Of a DNA stretch of 64,000 nucleotides, positions 25,872-36,025 are shown in pieces. This DNA is from Affinundibacterium baiyunense (lineage in GTDB: Bacteria > Pseudomonadota > Gammaproteobacteria > Burkholderiales > Burkholderiaceae_D), in the NCBI RefSeq assembly GCF_018139645.1, contig NZ_JAGSPM010000002.1, positions 513,318-577,317 on the forward strand, read 5' to 3'. Below the pieces are notes generated by a model. It was given only the letters and a program-made list of their open reading frames with translations. It was not told the origin of the DNA and did not search any database. The translations under genes and the position numbers were made by a program. Each line of letters opens with the position of its first letter. The stretch's first letter is position 1.

Positions 25872-27170
25872 ATGACCGAAGCTCATCCTCAATTTGTTAG
25901 CCCAGCTGATTTGCAGATTGGCATGTACATCTATCTTGATATGGGATGGATGGAACATCCGTTTCCAGTGAATAGTTTTGAAGTGCGCACGCAAGAGCAA
26001 ATACAAAAACTGCGCGAGTTGGGATTGCAAAAAATTCGCTACGCGCCGGAGAAGAGCCATCTAAACAAAGCAAATGCAGAAGCGTCTTCAGTCAAACCGA
26101 GTTCGCAAGAAGCAAGTCAGCCGCAGGAATCAGCAGAAGAGTTAGCGCTTAAACAGCGCCGTGCATTATTGCATCAGCAACAAGCAAGTTTGCTGCAAGC
26201 CGAAAAACAATTCGGACATGCCACGCAAGAATTCAAACACCTAACCGAAATTGTGCACGCACAACCACAACTAGCGCGCGAATCGGCAACCAAGTTAGTG
26301 CAAGGTATGCTGGAAGGCATTCTCAACGAGGAAGAATCGGCAATTCGTTTGTTATCGGAAAAAGCCGGAGAAAAAACTGCCTTGCATAGCGTGAATGTGA
26401 CATTGATCTCGCTACTCTTGGGCAAAGTTTTGGAGTTGTCGAAAGAGGATATGTTAGAGCTAGGCATCGGTGCTTTATTGCACGATGTCGGCAAGATGGA
26501 ATTGCCAGATCGTTTGCGTTGGTTAGATGAACATAGTAGCGCGGCTGAACGTCAGCTTTATCAAAGCCATGTAGCGCATGGGGTGAATATCGCGCGCAAA
26601 TTACAGCTGTCCTCACATGCAATGCTATTGATTGCACAACATCACGAATATGCGGATGGCAGCGGCTACCCAGGACATATTTCAGGAGAAAAGATGACGG
26701 TCTTAAGCCGCATCATTTCCTTGGTAAACCGCTTTGATAATTTATGTAATCCAATCAACGTTGCACATGCGATTACGCCACATGAAGCCTTGTCCCAATT
26801 ATTTACCAAGAGTAAAACCCAGTCAGATACGCAAACCTTGACGGCGTTTATCAAAATGATGGGCATTTATCCGCCTGGTTCGGTTGTCCAGCTAAGTGAT
26901 GAACGCTATGCCTTGGTGGTCTCGGTCAATTCTGAACGACCAATTAAGCCTAAGGTGATTATTCATGATCCATCTATCCCACCCGAAGAAGCCTTGGTGA
27001 TTAATTTGGAACATGAAACCAGCATCGGCATTCGTCGTAGTTTAAAGCCGATACAACTGCCGAAAGCCGCCTACGATTACTTATCGCCACGTAAACGCTT
27101 GTGCTATTTCTTTGAACGTGCAACTGATCCGCTCTCGCTTGCGAATCATATGAAGGGACCATTGTCATGA
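25872..27170 (+). CDS. HD-GYP c-di-GMP phosphodiesterase with DUF3391 domain
   Basis: A 432-residue cytoplasmic phosphodiesterase degrading c-di-GMP. An N-terminal DUF3391 domain (about residues 9-60, LQIGMYIYLDMGWMEHPFP) is followed by a helical Gln/Ala-rich linker and the HD-GYP domain, with the HD pair in LLHDVGKMELPD and the GYP motif in HHEYADGSGYPG, both intact. ATG 25872 is chosen over an in-frame GTG at 25863 because it gives the same N-terminal length as the paralogue at 51.2-52.6 kb. The stop overlaps the next start by four bases (ATGA), indicating translational coupling to the PAS-GGDEF-EAL gene. Confidence 0.92.
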   Translation: MTEAHPQFVSPADLQIGMYIYLDMGWMEHPFPVNSFEVRTQEQIQKLRELGLQKIRYAPEKSHLNKANAEASSVKPSSQEASQPQESAEELALKQRRALLHQQQASLLQAEKQFGHATQEFKHLTEIVHAQPQLARESATKLVQGMLEGILNEEESAIRLLSEKAGEKTALHSVNVTLISLLLGKVLELSKEDMLELGIGALLHDVGKMELPDRLRWLDEHSSAAERQLYQSHVAHGVNIARKLQLSSHAMLLIAQHHEYADGSGYPGHISGEKMTVLSRIISLVNRFDNLCNPINVAHAITPHEALSQLFTKSKTQSDTQTLTAFIKMMGIYPPGSVVQLSDERYALVVSVNSERPIKPKVIIHDPSIPPEEALVINLEHETSIGIRRSLKPIQLPKAAYDYLSPRKRLCYFFERATDPLSLANHMKGPLS

Positions 27171-29602
27171 TGCAACGTCAATGGGAAGCCTTGATCGAAG
27201 GCATGATCGAAGGTGTATTGCTGGTTGATCCCTTGCAGCTACATATTATTGCGGCAAATCGGTCGGCGCATAAATTGCTGGGCGCGCCAGCGAATAGCCT
27301 AATTGGTGCGCCTGTTGTTGAGTTAGCCTCATCGCCAGAAGATGTGTTTTTTTGGGAAGACGTGGCAGCTGGTTTATCAAACAATATTTATTCTGAAACC
27401 TTATTAAAACGTTCGGATGACAGCATCGTGCACGTAGTGCGCCGCGTGAGTTTGGTGCATTTAGATATTGAAACGACACTGTATGTGGTAGCAATTCGTG
27501 ATCATACCGATCAGCGTCATGTCGAAACTGAACTTGAAAAATTGATTGCGGAATTGCGTGCGACCTTAGAATCGACCGCCGACGGGATCTTAGTGACTGA
27601 CCTCGATGGCGGCATACGCAGTTACAACCACTTATTTGCCAAGTTATGGAACCTTCCCGAGGAGTTATTGACGCAAAGAGCAGACGCCGCGGTCTATGCG
27701 TGGATGGATCAATGCATCGTTGATGCGAGCCATTACAATGAACGCCTAGCGATCATTCGCCGTTCGCCTTTGTTGGAGTCAAGTGATGTGTTGGTGCTGC
27801 ATTCCGGCAAAGTATTGGAGCGCGTGACGCTGCCGCAGTACGCACGTGGCAGACCGATTGGGCGCGTTTATTCTTTCCGAGATATTTCGCAACGGTTGGC
27901 AGATCAAGCACGGATTCAACTTGCTTCTAAGGTGTTTGAAGCCAGCACCGACGCGATTTTTATTACCGATCAAGATCAAAAAATTATCACCATCAATCCA
28001 AGTTTCGAACGGCTCACGCAATTTGCTGAGAGCGATATGATGGGTTTGCGTATTGAACAGTTTTTACAGAACCAAAGCAACGCAGAGTTAATCAGAACTT
28101 TACAACGCGAATTAGATCTGCATGGATTTTGGGAAGGTGAAATTTGGAATCGACGTAAAGACGGACATGCTTATTTATGCATGATTTCTTTGGTGCGTGT
28201 ACACGATGAGCACGGCAGAGTGTTGCACACGATAGGCTTTTTTAAAGATCGTACAGAAAGCTATAACGCCAAACAAAAGATAGAAGAGCTAGCGTTTTCA
28301 GATGCCTTAACGGGTTTGCCAAATCGACTTTTGCTGGAAGAACGCATCAATCAATCGATTACGCATGCCAGTCGATCCAATGGTGAGTTTGCGCTGCTGT
28401 TTCTTGACCTCGATAATTTCAAGCAGATCAATGATTCTTTAGGTCATCCGTTTGGTGATCGCGTCTTGATTGAAGTGACCGAGCGTTTAAAAAATTGTCT
28501 GCGTCAAGTTGATACCGCAGCACGTTTGGGTGGTGACGAATTTGTCCTGCTACTACATCAAGCAAATGCAAGTGGCGCGGAGATTTGTGCTCGTAGAGTG
28601 TTAGCGGATTTAGCTGCGCCATTTAGTTTGGATGGCATTCAATTTAGTGTGACCTGTAGTATTGGAATTGCGCTGTACCCTGCCGATGGTAGCAAAATCG
28701 AAGATTTGATTAAGAACGCTGATAGCGCGATGTATTACGTGAAGGAGCGCGGTCGGTCGGATTTCCGTTTCTATCAGCGTCAAATGAATATCGGTTTGCT
28801 GTCGCGTATGAAGATTGATCATGCAATGCGACAGGCCTTAGAACATCAAGAGTTCCGCCTGTACTACCAACCTTTGTTTTGCTTAGAGACCAATCAAGTC
28901 TTTGGTGCTGAAGCTTTAATTCGCTGGTATGACAAAGATATGGGGGAAGTGAGCCCAGCTAAGTTTATTCCCATTGCGGAAGAAAGCGGTTTGATCGTCG
29001 CAATCGGAAATTGGGTGATCCACACCGCGATCGCACAAGCAGCGGCGTGGAACAAGGATGGACGACGACTGAGTATATCAGTCAACGTGTCTGCTTTACA
29101 GTTTCAACAAGCAAATTTTGTAGATAATCTGGCTAACGCCTTAGATGATGCACATCTCGATCCTAGTTGTATCGCTTTGGAGCTAACCGAGTCGATCTTG
29201 ATTCGCGATGTCGAAGAAACGCTGAAGAAACTCAATGCGATTGCAAAGCTCGGTGTCAGAATGTCGATTGATGATTTCGGCACCGGCTATTCGAGTCTCA
29301 GCTATTTAAAGCGCTTCCCGATACACAAACTAAAGATTGATCGTTCTTTCATCATGAATTTGACGAAAGATGAAAGTGATGTTGCCATCGTGACCGCGAT
29401 TATTAGCTTGGCACATGCTTTAAAGCTCGCGGTGATCGCGGAAGGCGTCGAAACACAAGAGCAAAAAGACCTGCTATGTCAGTTAAGTTGTAATGAGATT
29501 CAAGGATTTTTGATTGCTAAAGCACTCAATCCGCATGAGTTTGAAGCGAGATTTTTGCAGAGCGAAACGGCGTTAGAACAAGCGAGTATTGTGAAGCCGT
29601 GA
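27167..29602 (+). CDS. PAS-PAS-PAS-GGDEF-EAL c-di-GMP enzyme
   Basis: An 811-residue cytoplasmic protein with three PAS-type sensor regions (about 5-115, 130-240 and 255-370), a GGDEF domain and an EAL domain. GGDEF is intact (RLGGDEFVLLL, near residue 455) with an RxxD inhibitory site (RQVD) five residues before it. EAL is intact (GAEALIRW near 583, NVSALQF, ELTES, DDFGTGYSSLSYLK, AEGVET). Both activities are therefore possible, with direction set by the PAS input or a partner. It is coupled to the HD-GYP gene by a 4-base overlap. Its first two PAS regions are clearly paralogous to those of the histidine kinase at 49.4-51.2 kb. Confidence 0.93.
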   Translation: MMQRQWEALIEGMIEGVLLVDPLQLHIIAANRSAHKLLGAPANSLIGAPVVELASSPEDVFFWEDVAAGLSNNIYSETLLKRSDDSIVHVVRRVSLVHLDIETTLYVVAIRDHTDQRHVETELEKLIAELRATLESTADGILVTDLDGGIRSYNHLFAKLWNLPEELLTQRADAAVYAWMDQCIVDASHYNERLAIIRRSPLLESSDVLVLHSGKVLERVTLPQYARGRPIGRVYSFRDISQRLADQARIQLASKVFEASTDAIFITDQDQKIITINPSFERLTQFAESDMMGLRIEQFLQNQSNAELIRTLQRELDLHGFWEGEIWNRRKDGHAYLCMISLVRVHDEHGRVLHTIGFFKDRTESYNAKQKIEELAFSDALTGLPNRLLLEERINQSITHASRSNGEFALLFLDLDNFKQINDSLGHPFGDRVLIEVTERLKNCLRQVDTAARLGGDEFVLLLHQANASGAEICARRVLADLAAPFSLDGIQFSVTCSIGIALYPADGSKIEDLIKNADSAMYYVKERGRSDFRFYQRQMNIGLLSRMKIDHAMRQALEHQEFRLYYQPLFCLETNQVFGAEALIRWYDKDMGEVSPAKFIPIAEESGLIVAIGNWVIHTAIAQAAAWNKDGRRLSISVNVSALQFQQANFVDNLANALDDAHLDPSCIALELTESILIRDVEETLKKLNAIAKLGVRMSIDDFGTGYSSLSYLKRFPIHKLKIDRSFIMNLTKDESDVAIVTAIISLAHALKLAVIAEGVETQEQKDLLCQLSCNEIQGFLIAKALNPHEFEARFLQSETALEQASIVKP

Positions 29603-29872
29603 ACGAGTTTCTTTGCTTGTGATCGCTGCTTTTGATCGCTTTTTGTGGTTTGCCACTTCGGTTCTTTTGCCATTTTGCTCGCCCTAGTCGTCGCCAACTT
29701 CGCCACAAATTTCGTCATCAGCGTCTGCATACCGTAAATATTATGGACATTCACGTCATCCTGCGTGGATTTGTCGTTACACTATTGCTTTGTTATTTCA
29801 ATATGTATTTTGCTTTTTTGTTTTAAAAGCATTGATCGATTATTCACTTACTTAAATGAAGGATTTCTTCGC

Positions 29873-31387
29873 ATGAAAAAAAGTTCAGTTGCGCTCGCCG
29901 TTGTCGCCGCCCTAGCGATTGCTTATCCGGCCGCTTCATGGGTGACCGGAAAACGTCTGGAAACCAAGCTGACACAAGCCGATAAAAAGGATGTTTTGTT
30001 TAGCAATTTTAAAATTGTGAAGCAAACCTATACACGCGGAATTTTCTCATCAAAGCAAGAGAGTACGATTGAATTTGATGTAGCGAGCATGTCACCAGTA
30101 GCAGCGCCTATGAGTTTGCAAGATCAAGGTGCACAGGGTGAACAAGATGCTGCTGATCCGCAAGTGGCGCTCGACGAACAACAGGCAATGCCAGCCCCCA
30201 AATTAATCAAGCCTTTGCAGTTTCAAGTCGTGAACTACATTCAGCATGGACCAGTTCCAGCGATCTTTGGCGTGGCGGCTGGCAAGATAGAAACCGAATT
30301 TGTGCTCGATGCGACGACTAAGGAAGAGATCAAACGTATTTTTGGCGACAAAAAATTCTTGGAAATTCGCACCATTTTGAATTACGGTGGTGGTGGTAAA
30401 TTGCAGATTAGTAGCCCTGCTGTGAATACCACAGTTGGAATGAATCAAGACAAATTGGATTGGAAAGGCGTCAATTTGGAAGTCGCTTTTGATGCTGCTT
30501 ACAAAAAATTGAAGTTCGATTTGTATTCTGCAGGATTGGATGTGTTGGCCGCTAAAGGCGCAACCTCAGTAAAAGTCGGCGAGATCAAAATGCAAGGTGA
30601 TGCAGAGCGCATCTATCCAGACGGCTTTATCTATCTCGGCACCTCAAAAGCGAGCATCGCGTCTATGAGTTTCTCAAACGCACAAGCCGCAAACAAAGGC
30701 TTCAGCATTAAAGACATTAGTTTGGAAAGTACGACAAGCGCGAAGAATGATTTATTGGATTCTGGCTTAAAGTTTGGCATCGCCAACATCACGATGAACG
30801 ATACGCAAATCGGTAATTTTCACTACGATTATTCATTGCAACGCTTGCATGGTCCGAGCGTGAATAAATTATTTATTGAATTGTCGACTATCGATCAATA
30901 TAAAAATGATCCACAAAAAATGCTAGAAATGCAGAAGCAGTGGAAAGAATATGGCATAGAAATTTTGAAACATAATCCAGTGATCTCACTTGATCGACTC
31001 AGTCTAACTGGTAAGAATGGTGAGTTTAAGGCCTCTGCAAAATTCCAGTTTAACGGTGTGCAAGCGCAAGACTTTGATAATCCTATGCTGCTTTTATCAA
31101 AAATCGAAAGCGCAGGTGAAGTCAGCTTGGCCGATGCGATGATCGATGATTTGATTGATGGTAGCCAGACTGATCCTGATGCACGCGCAATGATGCGCAG
31201 CCAATACTATGCGCAGATTGATGCATGGGAAAAAGAAGGTTTCTTGAAACGTGAAGGTAAAGTTTTGAATTCTAAAATCAGTTGGAAGAATGGGCAGCTA
31301 ATGGTGAATGGCAAGGCATTCCCACCAAAACCAGCTGTTGATCCAGCCGCACTTGGCGCAGAAGCTGCACCGATGGAAATGCGATAA
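29873..31387 (+). CDS. DUF945 (YdgA family) protein
   Basis: A 504-residue envelope protein of the YdgA/DUF945 family, function poorly known. ATG 29873 is chosen because GAAGGA lies about 10 bases upstream and it directly opens a signal anchor (KKSSVALAVVAALAIAYPAASW). The frame extends upstream to 29765 but that part has no signal-like sense. The typical family motif TGKRLETKL follows, then a long beta-rich domain (RGIFSSKQESTIEF, NYIQHGPVP, ALKFGI-type repeats). The C-terminal region MMRSQYYAQIDAWEKEG is conserved in such proteins. It is probably anchored in the inner membrane facing the periplasm. Confidence 0.88.
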   Translation: MKKSSVALAVVAALAIAYPAASWVTGKRLETKLTQADKKDVLFSNFKIVKQTYTRGIFSSKQESTIEFDVASMSPVAAPMSLQDQGAQGEQDAADPQVALDEQQAMPAPKLIKPLQFQVVNYIQHGPVPAIFGVAAGKIETEFVLDATTKEEIKRIFGDKKFLEIRTILNYGGGGKLQISSPAVNTTVGMNQDKLDWKGVNLEVAFDAAYKKLKFDLYSAGLDVLAAKGATSVKVGEIKMQGDAERIYPDGFIYLGTSKASIASMSFSNAQAANKGFSIKDISLESTTSAKNDLLDSGLKFGIANITMNDTQIGNFHYDYSLQRLHGPSVNKLFIELSTIDQYKNDPQKMLEMQKQWKEYGIEILKHNPVISLDRLSLTGKNGEFKASAKFQFNGVQAQDFDNPMLLLSKIESAGEVSLADAMIDDLIDGSQTDPDARAMMRSQYYAQIDAWEKEGFLKREGKVLNSKISWKNGQLMVNGKAFPPKPAVDPAALGAEAAPMEMR

Positions 31388-31473
31388 CAGTGTGTTTGAA
31401 ATTTGCTGGCTAGTTGATCGCCATTGAGAGCGCTTGAAGTTATCTCTCAATGAATAAGTTGTTCGATGAAGCA

Positions 31474-31513
31474 TAAAAAAAGAGCTAGAGTCCTAGGACT
31501 CCAGCTCTTTTTC
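31474..31513. terminator. Bidirectional terminator between DUF945 and POT genes
   Basis: AGAGCTAGAGTCC and GGACTCCAGCTCT pair (one mismatch) around a 2-base gap, with an A run on the left and a T run on the right, so it can serve both converging genes. Confidence 0.85.
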
Positions 31514-31602
31514 TTTGTTCCACCTTAACAGAAAAACGGAAGTCCTTCTGTGTTCGGTGGATATTTTCTTACTTTATTACTTGAGACGATTAGCGTTTCA
31601 GC

Positions 31603-33111
31603 TTACTTCACACCATGCATCAACTTCTGCATCAAAGGTGCAATTAAGAACAAGACAATACCAGCGCCTAACAATGAATAGAAACCGAAGGTGTAACCGC
31701 TCAATGCAGAAGCGACTGACATACCGCTATCACCACTCACGTGGCTGGCAAAAATACCAGACAAGTTGTTACCGATACCTGTTGATAAGAACCAACCACC
31801 CATGCCCAAGCCAACCAAGCGTACTGGTGCTAATTTTGTCACCATCGACAAGCCGATTGGAGACAAGCACAATTCACCGATGGATTGAATGACGTAGACC
31901 ATGAACAAAGTCCAGAATGGAATTTTGCTATTGTCATCGACCAAGAATGTTAGCGCGTACATTAACAAACCAAACGCTAGAGCATTACCGATCAAACCGA
32001 GGCCAAACTTACGTGGAATCGATGGATTCAAATTACGACGACCCAACATCACCCAGATAGCTGCAACGATTGGTGCGAAACCAATAATCGCTAAGGAGTT
32101 CACGCTTTGGAACCATGCAGTTGGGAATACGAAACCGCCCAAGTTACGATCCACAATGTTCTCAGCCAAGAACGTGAAAGAACTGCCTGCTTGTTCAAAG
32201 AACATCCAGAACAAAATATTGAATGTAAAGATCAATAACATCGCGATGACTTTGTCGCGCGCTACTTTACCGTTACGAATACCTTCAATCATTAACATTA
32301 CCGCCAAGCCGATGAACAATAACGTCAAAATACCTTGCAATTTTGCAGCGCCCATAGACAGCAAGAAGTACGCAACAGGAATTACGCACAAGCCACCAAG
32401 CGCAACGTAGATGACGCGAGACATGCCTTCCGTACCTTCTGTTGGTGCACCAATACCTTTTAATGTACGACGACCAATCGCAAACCAGATCAAACTCAAT
32501 AACATCCCGATACCAGCAGCGATGAACACGATCTTGTACGCAGGTGTATCGCCAGTGCTGAATACTTTTTGCGCTAAGAATTGTGTGAAAATTGGTGCCA
32601 AGAAACCACCAACATTGATACCCATGTAGAAAATAGTAAAACCAGAATCACGACGTGTATCACCGATGCTGTACAACTTGCCGACCATGGTTGAAATATT
32701 TGGTTTGAATAAGCCGTTACCAATAATAATCGTTGCCAAGCCAAGTTTAAAAATCTCTTCATTCGGGATAGAAATCATGAACAAACCGGATGCCATAAAG
32801 ACCGCACCGATTAAGATAGAACGCTGATAACCAATTACGCGATCTGCCACATAACCACCGAACAAAGCTGCTGCGTACACCAAGGCGAGATAGGAACCAT
32901 AGGTCAAATTCGCTGCCGCTTGGCCGGAACCGTCACCTTTATAAAACTGCTCGACGATGTAGAGTACCAAGGCCCAACGAATACCATAGAACGCGAAACG
33001 CTCCCAGAATTCGGACATGAATAACATCCAGAGTGGAGCAGGATGCCCCATGATTTGTTTAAACTCTGGAATTGGGGTCTCTTGACCCGGTGTGATTGCA
33101 GCACCGCTCAT
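31603..33111 (-). CDS. POT/PTR family proton-coupled peptide transporter
   Basis: A 502-residue inner-membrane symporter importing di- and tripeptides with protons. The family proton-coupling motif ExxERFxYYG is present as EFWERFAFYG near residue 35, followed by the PTR2 signature around GGYVADRVIGYQRS and the second signature in GFTIFYMGINVGGFLAP. About 14 membrane segments are visible. AGGAG lies nine bases upstream of the start. It fits the peptide-scavenging theme with the exported peptidases in this window. Confidence 0.95.
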   Translation of the reverse strand: MSGAAITPGQETPIPEFKQIMGHPAPLWMLFMSEFWERFAFYGIRWALVLYIVEQFYKGDGSGQAAANLTYGSYLALVYAAALFGGYVADRVIGYQRSILIGAVFMASGLFMISIPNEEIFKLGLATIIIGNGLFKPNISTMVGKLYSIGDTRRDSGFTIFYMGINVGGFLAPIFTQFLAQKVFSTGDTPAYKIVFIAAGIGMLLSLIWFAIGRRTLKGIGAPTEGTEGMSRVIYVALGGLCVIPVAYFLLSMGAAKLQGILTLLFIGLAVMLMIEGIRNGKVARDKVIAMLLIFTFNILFWMFFEQAGSSFTFLAENIVDRNLGGFVFPTAWFQSVNSLAIIGFAPIVAAIWVMLGRRNLNPSIPRKFGLGLIGNALAFGLLMYALTFLVDDNSKIPFWTLFMVYVIQSIGELCLSPIGLSMVTKLAPVRLVGLGMGGWFLSTGIGNNLSGIFASHVSGDSGMSVASALSGYTFGFYSLLGAGIVLFLIAPLMQKLMHGVK

Positions 33112-33507
33112 GCAATTTTCTCCTGTTTATATTTTGCAAAACATTTGTTGAATTTATTAAAAGCTTAGATTTCCGTTGAAATGGCTAGGCTTTCCCATTC
33201 GCCAGACAAGATCGACTGTATTCTTAGCTTGTAAAAAATACAGGGATTTTCAACGACGGTGCATTCTAAACTAGAAATGGGCGCAGTGAGACCAATTTGT
33301 CGTATGTAGGAAAGGAAGATTTGTTGCGCATTGCCGCAATTTTCTGCGCTTCTATTCAATCGATTTGTATATTTTGCTAATCGCTTGGATAGGATGGAAA
33401 TGTATTAAAAGAAATGTCTTTATGAAAACGTGGCGAGCATCATATTAGAAAGCCAACTACTTCTCTGTCTGATTTAGCGCCATTGAAAAGATGCGGAAAA
33501 CACCAAG
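33112..33507. other. Upstream region of the POT transporter
   Basis: About 396 bases without a supported gene, lying between the MATE gene stop and the POT gene start, both on the minus strand. It must hold the POT promoter. No terminator for the MATE gene is recognised. Only short imperfect inverted repeats are seen (for example TTGCG and CGCAA near 33333-33348). Confidence 0.5.
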
Positions 33508-34860
33508 TTAATGGTTAAGTGCTTGCTGCTCTAACTTACCTAAAACCCGAAAACACAAATAGACGCCAGCAATTCCGAACAACACTACGCCAAGTCCGTA
33601 ACCAGCAATCACACCACGCGCACCAAACCATAGACCACCAAACCAAACGAATGGAATGACGCCTAGTGTGGATCGACCCCAATTTAGCATGGTCGAGTAC
33701 AAGGGATAACCTAGATTATTAAATGCTGCATTGGCGACGAATAAGCTACCGTTAAATAGAAAACTGCCAGCAACAAAAACACAAAAGAACACAATCACAT
33801 CAGCGGCAACGCCCTGCGCATCGAAGGCACGGGCAATCAGGTGACTAAAGATTGCTAACAAAAACCAGACAATCAGGACGTAGATCAGCGTTAATTTCAA
33901 ACTATCGCGCATGGTTGAGCGTAAGCGGTCGAAGCGTTTGGCACCAAGATTTTGTCCCAAGATTGGGCCGACCGCACCAGATAACGCAAATAGCCCAGCA
34001 AACGCCATTGGAATTAAACGCGAAACAACCGCCCAACCAGCTACCGCTTGATCGCCATACTTCGCAATTACGGAGGTGACTGCCGCATTTCCAACAGGCG
34101 TGGCAACGTTAGTTAAGATGGCAGGAATGCCGATCGTGGCGAAGGCTTTTGCCCCGCGACGAAAAACCGCTGGCTCTGGTTTGCTATAAAAGCGATGGCT
34201 TAAAAAGATGCTGTATGCACCAATACTGACTAAAACAAGGCGCGCCAATACATTCGCAAAAGCAGCACCATCTAAGCCAAGATTCAAGCTAAAGATAAAC
34301 AAAGGATCGAGGATTGCGGTTGCGAAAGCGGCCCCCAAAGTCACGTACATCGCACCTTTACCATCACCCAGCGCACGCAATAAGGCGCTTAACCCCATGC
34401 CTACACTAATTAACGGAATTGATGGCAGTACGAATTGGCAAAAGCGCTTGGCAAGCGATGCAGTTTCTGATTGCGCACCAAGTAGCGTGAGTAAGCTATC
34501 GAGCAAGGGGTAGGTAATGATGGTAAGGAATACTGAAATGACAGCAATTAAAATCAAGGATGTGCCAGCAAACTGGCGCGCTAATTCATTGTCACCGCTG
34601 CCGATGGCGCGCGATACGGTTGCGGTAGTCGCAATCGATAAGCCAATTGCAATCGAGGTATGAAAGAATAGTAGAGTACTTGCATACCCTATCGCTGCGG
34701 CGAGTTCAGGTTTGCCCAACTGGGAGATGTAGAGCAGGTTTAACACATCGACTAAAAACACAGCAATTAATCCTATCGAACCAGTCGCAGTCATATTAAT
34801 GACGTGGCGCATGGTTGAGCCTTGTACAAATTTTCCGTGTATCGTTGGGGTACTGGTCAT
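33508..34860 (-). CDS. MATE family efflux transporter
   Basis: A 450-residue, 12-helix cation-driven multidrug/metabolite exporter of the inner membrane. Its two homologous halves are visible. Family features are the N-terminal GSIGLIAVFLVDVLNLLYIS region, the conserved PAILTNVATPVGNAAVTS at the start of the second half, and GAVGPILGQNLGAKRFDR in the inter-helix loop. Its substrates cannot be read from sequence. The solute-binding gene ends 44 bases upstream on the same strand, so the two may be co-transcribed. Confidence 0.93.
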   Translation of the reverse strand: MTSTPTIHGKFVQGSTMRHVINMTATGSIGLIAVFLVDVLNLLYISQLGKPELAAAIGYASTLLFFHTSIAIGLSIATTATVSRAIGSGDNELARQFAGTSLILIAVISVFLTIITYPLLDSLLTLLGAQSETASLAKRFCQFVLPSIPLISVGMGLSALLRALGDGKGAMYVTLGAAFATAILDPLFIFSLNLGLDGAAFANVLARLVLVSIGAYSIFLSHRFYSKPEPAVFRRGAKAFATIGIPAILTNVATPVGNAAVTSVIAKYGDQAVAGWAVVSRLIPMAFAGLFALSGAVGPILGQNLGAKRFDRLRSTMRDSLKLTLIYVLIVWFLLAIFSHLIARAFDAQGVAADVIVFFCVFVAGSFLFNGSLFVANAAFNNLGYPLYSTMLNWGRSTLGVIPFVWFGGLWFGARGVIAGYGLGVVLFGIAGVYLCFRVLGKLEQQALNH

Positions 34861-34903
34861 GACATCATCTGCCTACACAACATGAAGTCGCCAGTGTAAC
34901 GGA

Positions 34904-35692
34904 TTAATCCAATATTGTTGTTTGGACGGGCGGAATCACGCCTTCTTTGCGTCCTTTTGAAACGGCTTGACTGATACGATTAAGTAAAGCTTGATTGTGG
35001 GGATTGATGCGCATGGCAAAATGGTTATTTACAATCGCAATTGGTTTAGGTAAGACACAAAAGTTGGTTTGATTGGCTGCGTGAGTTGCTTGGTTGAGTG
35101 CCGCATATTTTTGATTGAGAGATGCTTGCATATCGCGTTGATTTCCGGTGACGCCATACCAAACGATCGCATCCATGCGTTTTGCCATTAGCTTTTTTAA
35201 GCGAGAGATACCGGCGCCAACGTCGTCTTCAACTTTAAATAGAACACCCATTTGCCGATCAAAATCTTCACCAGCGCTGGTGCCGCGCACGATACCGATG
35301 AGTTTTCCCTTGAGGTCTTGAATGCTGTCAAATTTGAAGGTGGCATCGCATCGTGTAATTAACCAGTTGCCGTTGGCATTGATTGGTTCTGAAAACGCAT
35401 AGCGTTGCGCGCGATCCTTGGTGTAGGACATTCCCATTAACAAGATATCTTGGTGTAGGGCGTTATCCAGCGCACGTTTCCATGGAACTCGTTTGACTTC
35501 AAAACGTATTTGGAGCGTTTTCTCTATGTAATTGAGTAAATCACGACTGGTTTTGTTGAGCGCGAGAGGTCTGCCATCTTTATCAAATTCTTCGATGGTT
35601 TGTAGCTGCACAATTTCTTGGGCATGTGAGAGACCGCTAAGATGCAAACTTAGTACGACGATGCAGCAGCGAAGAGCGGTCTGGAAACTCAT
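34904..35692 (-). CDS. Periplasmic solute-binding protein (type 2 PBP, amino-acid family)
   Basis: A 262-residue exported protein of the SBP_bac_3 family. The signal peptide ends near GLSHAQE (residue about 25). Family features include the EFDKDGRPLALN opening, FEVKRVPWKRALDNA, a YTKDRAQRYAFSEPI block and the domain-2 segment KGKLIGIVRGTSAGEDFD. No ABC permease or ATPase is adjacent, so it may be an orphan binding protein, possibly feeding a sensor. The ligand is unknown. Confidence 0.82.
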   Translation of the reverse strand: MSFQTALRCCIVVLSLHLSGLSHAQEIVQLQTIEEFDKDGRPLALNKTSRDLLNYIEKTLQIRFEVKRVPWKRALDNALHQDILLMGMSYTKDRAQRYAFSEPINANGNWLITRCDATFKFDSIQDLKGKLIGIVRGTSAGEDFDRQMGVLFKVEDDVGAGISRLKKLMAKRMDAIVWYGVTGNQRDMQASLNQKYAALNQATHAANQTNFCVLPKPIAIVNNHFAMRINPHNQALLNRISQAVSKGRKEGVIPPVQTTILD

Positions 35693-36025
35693 AGCACTTA
35701 AGTCTCGGATTTGATAATTGATTGTAGCAAAGCCTCTAGTAATGCCAACTATTTGTCTGCATAAATATTGTATAAATCATTTTGATGTTGCTTATCCGTC
35801 GGTTTTTTAGATTGGTTAGATTTTTTGTTATGCTGTTTAATGATGTTGAATCCGAGTATTGAGAATGTGTGCTTTCGATCGAATTGATCTATTTGATCAA
35901 AATAGAAGTAATCAAATTGCAGCAAAACGAATGTAAATCGACGCAACTAATTGCAGTACTTGGGTGTCTAATCAAGCTAACTTAAGTTCCGACCAACGCT
36001 CTTTATTTTGCTTAAAGGACTTCTT
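35693..36025. other. Intergenic region between divergent genes
   Basis: About 333 bases holding promoters for the solute-binding gene (minus) and the metalloprotease gene (plus). A palindrome TTTGATCAAA lies near 35892. A 65-codon minus-strand frame inside is low-complexity and not supported. Confidence 0.5.

Noticed and set aside
31901..32410. 169-codon plus-strand frame opposite the POT transporter gene
   Set aside because: It is antisense to a strongly conserved transporter; Asn/Lys/Pro-rich text without any family match.
35749..35946. 65-codon minus-strand frame upstream of the metalloprotease gene
   Set aside because: Low complexity, no ribosome-binding site; probably promoter DNA.
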